From assembly GCA_965247475.1 (NCBI GenBank), contig OZ252016.1, positions 1,550,001 through 1,614,000 of the forward strand: a stretch of 64,000 bases of DNA. The letters are read 5' to 3'. Positions within the stretch are counted from its first letter, which is position 1. Every line of letters starts with the position of its first letter. The stretch is from G965247475 sp965247475. GTDB taxonomy: Bacteria > Chloroflexota > UBA11872. Position numbers and translations under genes: made by a program. Under the pieces are notes generated by a model. It did not search any database and was not told the origin of the DNA. It saw only the letters and a list, made by a program, of their open reading frames with translations. This document shows, one piece after another, positions 60,638-64,000 of this stretch.

Positions 60638-63249
60638 GCCGCCTCGACCCCGCGCAGGTAGGTGCGCCCGGCATCGAGCGCTCGCGTGATCTTCTCGGCA
60701 TCGCGTCCGCCCGCCATGGCCAGCTCTGGACGGCCGCCGCCGCCGCCGCCGGTGACCTCCGCCACCGTGCGGGCCAGCTCGCCGGCGTGAACGCCGGACT
60801 CGACGGCCCGCGGCGAAGCGGCGGTCACGAATGACGGCTTCCCCTCGATGACGCTGGCAACCACCATGACCCACGGCTCGTCGAGCCGCGCCGTGAGCGC
60901 ATTGGTGAGTTCGCGGAGCGCATCGCGGTTGGCCACCGAGGCGCTGCCCACGATCACGTGAAGACCGTCGATCCGCTCGCGGCCGGCGAACAGTCGCTCG
61001 GCGCCGCGCACCGCCTCCACGCGATCGGCGGCCGCGAGCGTGCGACGGAGCTCGGCGGCCTCCTGCCGCAGCCGGCGGACCCGCTCGGGCGCGTCGGCCG
61101 GCGGCACCTCCAGCTCGGACGCGACCGCCATCAGGAGATCCTGGCGGCTTCGAACGTAGGCCAGCGCGCCCGCGCCCGTGACCGCCTCGATCCGGCGCAC
61201 ACCGGCGGCGACGCCCGATTCCGACGTGATCGCGATCAGGCCGATGCGACCGGTGTTCTCACAATGGGTCCCGCCGCACAGCTCGCGGCTGACGCCGCCC
61301 ATCGAGACCATGCGGACGACCTCGCCGTACTTCTCGCCGAACAAGGCCATCGCGCCCTGCTCGACGGCCTCGCGCACCTCCGTGGCCTGCGTGTCGATCT
61401 CAAGGCCCTCGAGGACGCGGGCGTTGACCCAGTCCTCGACCGCCCGGCGCTCCGCCAGGGTCAACGGACCGGTGTGCGTGAAGTCGAACCGCAGCCGGTC
61501 GGGAGCGACCAGCGACCCGGCCTGGCGGACGTGCTCGCCCAGAATCTGGCGAAGCGCCGCGTGCAAGAGGTGCGTCGCCGAGTGATTGCGCATGATGTCG
61601 AGCCGCCGTGGGCGATCGACCCGCGCCTCGACGATGTCGCCGACGGCCAGCGTGCCTCGAACGACCTCGGCGGCGTGCACGAACGTGCCCTCGGCGGTGC
61701 GCAGCGTGTCGTGGACTCGCGCCTCGGAACCGCCCGCGTCAAGCGACCCGGTGTCGCCGACCTGCCCGCCGGCCTCGCCGTAGAAGGGCGTCCGATCGAG
61801 CACGACCTGCACCTTCGCGCCGGCGGCGGCCGACTCGACCAGATCGCCATCGACGCTCATGGCGACGACGGTCCCACGGCCCTCGCTCGTGAAGTCGTAG
61901 CCCTGGAACACGGTCTCGCCGAAACCGCTCGGCAGGTCGCGCTCGGCGTCGGTGGTCACGGCCGCGCGGCTGCGCTCGCGCTGTTCGCCGAGCGCGGCAT
62001 CGAATCCGAGCGCATCGAACGCCCGGCCGCGGTCCTCCACGACCTCTTTGGTGATGTCGGGTGGGAAGCCGTAGGTGTCGTAGAGCAGGAACGCCTTGTC
62101 GCCCGCGAGCGGTTCGCCCTCGGGCAGATCGGTCAGCATGCCCTCGAGCAGCGTCAGCCCCGAATCCAGTGTGCGCCGGAACCGCGACTCCTCCTCGCCG
62201 ACCGCGCTGAGGATGAAGTCGTGCCGGCGCTCGAGGTCCGGATAGGCGTCGCACATGGCGTCGATCGTCGCGCGGGTGACCGGAAGCAGCGCGTCATCCT
62301 CGACCCCGAGCACACGCGCATGCCGCACGGCCTGGCGAAGGCCGCGGCGCAGCACGTAGCCACGCCCCTCGTTGCCCGGCATGACACCGTCGGCGATGAG
62401 AAACACGGACGCCCGGACGTGCTGCGCGACGATCCGGATCGACCGCGCGGTTGGAGCCGACGGCTCGTATTTCACTCCGGCGAGGGACGCGACCGCGTCG
62501 ACCAGCGGGCGCCACAGGTCGGTGTCGTAAATCGAAGGGACGCCCTGCAGCATCACGGCCCAGCGCTCGAGCCCGGCGCCGGTGTCCACGCCGTTCTTCG
62601 CCAGCGGAGTGAGCTCACCATCGGTCGATTTGGCGTACTGGTTGAATACCAGGTTCCAGAACTCGAGATACCGATCCGGCGCCTCGATCGGCCCGACGTC
62701 CGGCTCGTCCGGACGCAGGTTGAAATGGAACTCCGTGGTGGGGCCGCAGGGACCGCTATCACCGGTCGGCCCCCAGAAATTGTCCTCGCCCGCGTAGGCG
62801 ATCCGATCGGTGGGGTGACCGAGGTCGGCCCAGATCCGGAACGACTCGTCGTCGCGCGGAACGCCTTCGCTTCCCCGGTAGACGGTGGCCCATAGCCGGT
62901 CGGGCTCGACGCCGAGCCGCTCGATCACCAGTTCGCGGCCAAACTCGATGGCTTCCTGCTTGAAGTAGTCGCCAAAGCTGAAGTTGCCCAGCATCTCGAA
63001 GAACGTGAGGTGGCTGAGATCACCCACATCGTCGAAGTCGGTGGTGCGGAATGTCTTCTGGACCGTGGCCGCGCGTGGAAATGGCGCCGGGCGCTCGCTG
63101 GTGAAATAGGCCTTGAACTGCTGCATGCCGGCGGTGGTGAGCAGCACGCTCGGATCGCCGACCGGCACCAGCGACGACCCCGGCAGCACGACATGCCCCT
63201 TTTCCTCGAAGAAGTCGAGGAACGTCGTGCGAATGTCGGAGGTGTTCAT
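60631..63249 (-). CDS. alaS: Alanyl-tRNA synthetase
   Basis: 872 residues, the usual length. The class II core has TTFLDFFEEKGHVVLPGSSL, LLTTAGMQQFKAYFTSERP and NFSFGDYFKQEAIEFG (motif 2 region). The editing domain has HSATHLLHAALRQILG (HxxxH) and RELCGGTHCENTGRIG (C-x3-H), both zinc ligands. The C-terminal C-Ala domain ends with TGGGGGGRPELAMAGGRDAE. The ATG at 63249 follows a leader with a candidate attenuator (63281-63331). Confidence 0.97.
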   Translation of the reverse strand: MNTSDIRTTFLDFFEEKGHVVLPGSSLVPVGDPSVLLTTAGMQQFKAYFTSERPAPFPRAATVQKTFRTTDFDDVGDLSHLTFFEMLGNFSFGDYFKQEAIEFGRELVIERLGVEPDRLWATVYRGSEGVPRDDESFRIWADLGHPTDRIAYAGEDNFWGPTGDSGPCGPTTEFHFNLRPDEPDVGPIEAPDRYLEFWNLVFNQYAKSTDGELTPLAKNGVDTGAGLERWAVMLQGVPSIYDTDLWRPLVDAVASLAGVKYEPSAPTARSIRIVAQHVRASVFLIADGVMPGNEGRGYVLRRGLRQAVRHARVLGVEDDALLPVTRATIDAMCDAYPDLERRHDFILSAVGEEESRFRRTLDSGLTLLEGMLTDLPEGEPLAGDKAFLLYDTYGFPPDITKEVVEDRGRAFDALGFDAALGEQRERSRAAVTTDAERDLPSGFGETVFQGYDFTSEGRGTVVAMSVDGDLVESAAAGAKVQVVLDRTPFYGEAGGQVGDTGSLDAGGSEARVHDTLRTAEGTFVHAAEVVRGTLAVGDIVEARVDRPRRLDIMRNHSATHLLHAALRQILGEHVRQAGSLVAPDRLRFDFTHTGPLTLAERRAVEDWVNARVLEGLEIDTQATEVREAVEQGAMALFGEKYGEVVRMVSMGGVSRELCGGTHCENTGRIGLIAITSESGVAAGVRRIEAVTGAGALAYVRSRQDLLMAVASELEVPPADAPERVRRLRQEAAELRRTLAAADRVEAVRGAERLFAGRERIDGLHVIVGSASVANRDALRELTNALTARLDEPWVMVVASVIEGKPSFVTAASPRAVESGVHAGELARTVAEVTGGGGGGRPELAMAGGRDAEKITRALDAGRTYLRGVEAAW

Positions 63250-63280
63250 TTGAGTGCGGTCGCTGTCCTTCGCGGCGGGC

Positions 63281-63322
63281 GCAAATAAGAAAAGGCTGAC
63301 GGAAGCCACCTCCCGAACAGCC
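63281..63322 (-). terminator. Candidate attenuator terminator in the alaS leader
   Basis: On the minus strand, GGCUG-UU-CGGGAG-GUGG-CUUCCG-U-CAGCC folds into an 11-bp stem with a GUGG loop (one G-U pair, a small internal loop) followed by UUUUCUUAUUU. It ends 31 bases before the alaS ATG, too close for a separate promoter in between. Confidence 0.65.
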
Positions 63323-63331
63323 TCTGGCTTC
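63302..63331 (-). promoter_or_regulatory. Possible antiterminator helix in the alaS leader
   Basis: GAAGCCA (63331-63325 in transcript order) can pair with UGGCUUC (63308-63302). This uses the same CUUC bases as the terminator stem, so the two structures exclude each other. No full T-box sequence or specifier stem was found. Confidence 0.4.
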
Positions 63332-63428
63332 GACTCGCCGGGGCCGTGCCCCCGGGTATGGATTCAGCTACTCGATCGGGCCTCCAAGCTTGGCGGCGCG
63401 CTCGCGGCCAGCGTGATCTGTTCCAATC

Positions 63429-63536
63429 CTAGCCTTGATCGGTGGAGTGGTCGGCGCGTCGCGCGGTCGCCAACGTGACGCCCGCGGCGAGGCCGACGAC
63501 CAAGCCGAGCGCGAACTTGAGGAGCCGTCCAACCAC
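63429..63536 (-). CDS. Small membrane protein upstream of alaS (35 aa)
   Basis: GTG 63536 to TAG 63429 gives MVGRLLKFALGLVVGLAAGV followed by TLATARRADHSTDQG: one transmembrane helix with positive N-terminal residues, like short YtxH-type proteins. GGAG lies six bases before the GTG, a very good ribosome site. Function unknown. It is too short for most gene callers. Confidence 0.6.
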   Translation of the reverse strand: MVGRLLKFALGLVVGLAAGVTLATARRADHSTDQG

Positions 63537-63610
63537 GCTCGTCTCCTTCAACCAGGCAGGCGGAACCTAGCATGAGGCCATACCAGGGTCAACGGAGTCG
63601 AGATCACGCA

Positions 63611-63877
63611 CTAGGCGAGCAGCAAACGCGCGAGGAGCAGGCCGATCATGCTCCCGACCAGCGCGCCCAGCACGGGCAGACCGCCAATCAGGAGATAGTC
63701 CGCGCCCAGCGGCGTGGCGGCCAGCGCCCCAGCCGCAAACCCGGCCAGGCCGAACGGCCAGTAGAAGAGCCCGGAGCGATGCCGGTGCCCCGCGATCGAA
63801 TGGAAAAGAAAGGTCGCGAGGGTGGCGAGCACGAGGCCGAGGTATACGGACGGGGGGATCACGAGCAGGAGGTCCAC
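63611..63877 (-). CDS. Small hydrophobic membrane protein (88 aa)
   Basis: About three transmembrane helices (SVYLGLVLATLATFLFHSIA, WPFGLAGFAAGALAATPLGA, GLPVLGALVGSMIGLLLARL). No family is recognised. The GTG at 63877 shares a base with the TAG of the aminotransferase (TAGTG), so it is coupled to it. Confidence 0.6.
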   Translation of the reverse strand: MDLLLVIPPSVYLGLVLATLATFLFHSIAGHRHRSGLFYWPFGLAGFAAGALAATPLGADYLLIGGLPVLGALVGSMIGLLLARLLLA

Positions 63878-64000
63878 TACCCATCTCCCCGGGCGTTCGA
63901 AGCGCCGGCAAGAGCGGCCAGTCGGCCGGCGTGCCGCGCGATCGCCTCGACCGCACGCTCGATCTCGGCGTCGGTGTTCGCAAGCCCCACGCTACAGCGC
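63877..64000 (-). CDS. Class V aminotransferase / cysteine desulfurase, C-terminal end
   Basis: The gene enters from beyond the window; only the last 40 or so codons are seen: RCSVGLANTDAEIERAVEAI followed by a helical tail and the TAG at 63877-63879. The pattern R-x-S-x-G-x-x-N-T-x-x-E-I-D/E is the C-terminal signature of NifS/IscS-like and other class V PLP enzymes. The catalytic Lys and Cys are outside. Confidence 0.7.
   Translation of the reverse strand, partial: RCSVGLANTDAEIERAVEAIARHAGRLAALAGASNARGDG

Noticed and set aside
63249..63331. T-box riboswitch for alaS
   Set aside because: Only GGUGG...CCG is faintly similar; the UGGN bulge would not match the tRNA-Ala discriminator and no stem I with an alanine specifier was found. 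Kept only as a generic attenuator.

Overview
The window is GC-rich, gene-dense bacterial DNA, most likely from a member of the Chloroflexota. The main clues are the ABC-transporter lipoprotein with a long Val-Glu-Lys linker just behind its lipobox (7406-8863), the VanW/TM-helix/LLM gene content, and a housekeeping block ordered alaS, baseplate-J-like, ruvX, mltG, pepP, efp, accB-like with secD and secF close by. No rRNA gene or CRISPR array is visible. One tRNA gene, tRNA-Pro(UGG), is present. I cannot assign a class or genus from sequence alone.

Layout. 1-7276: end of a zinc-type dehydrogenase, an SDR, two M24 creatinase/prolidase-type peptidases, a CrtI/PYROXD2-like flavoprotein and a GNAT acetyltransferase. 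7406-13950: a tightly packed catabolic operon with a carbohydrate-type ABC importer (binding lipoprotein and two permeases, no ATPase), E1 alpha and beta of a 2-oxoacid/acetoin dehydrogenase, an alpha/beta-barrel protein and a cyclase-family hydrolase. 14211-24624: a small lipoprotein, a TM-helix channel-like protein, a FitAB-type toxin-antitoxin pair with a broken antitoxin, an MSOX-like oxidase, an M19 dipeptidase, a large RND exporter and a YefM/RelE pair. 24687-30849: a DUF35 protein with a thiolase, two divergent TIM-barrel epimerases, HicAB and an LLM flavin oxidoreductase.

30850-38940 is the accessory core. It holds a HigBA pair with a textbook promoter right against the start codon, a REP-associated tyrosine transposase (RAYT) plus the remains of a second one, two families of palindromic REP-like repeats, an AT-richer membrane protein of unknown function, and a very large type IIG-like restriction-methyltransferase that carries dispersed repeats in frame. 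38493-49721 returns to metabolic and envelope genes (HIBADH-like, epimerase, polytopic membrane protein, tRNA-Pro, VanW, endonuclease III, VOC, transaldolase-like, DprA).

Between dprA and secD sits a roughly 3.2 kb insertion (Gfo/Idh oxidoreductase, frameshifted epimerase, NIPSNAP, truncated Gfo/Idh) bounded by 207-bp direct copies of the dprA 3' end, with an IS110-type transposase remnant at its left edge. The right end (53126-64000) is housekeeping: secDF, an AccB-like protein without the biotinyl lysine, efp, pepP, mltG, ruvX, a membrane-anchored baseplate-J-like protein and alaS, whose leader contains a candidate attenuator.

Three genes carry single-base indels next to homopolymers (16926, 33874 and 51838 areas). 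These are either real decay or sequencing error. Four toxin-antitoxin modules and at least five dispersed repeat families mark the intergenic DNA of this genome.
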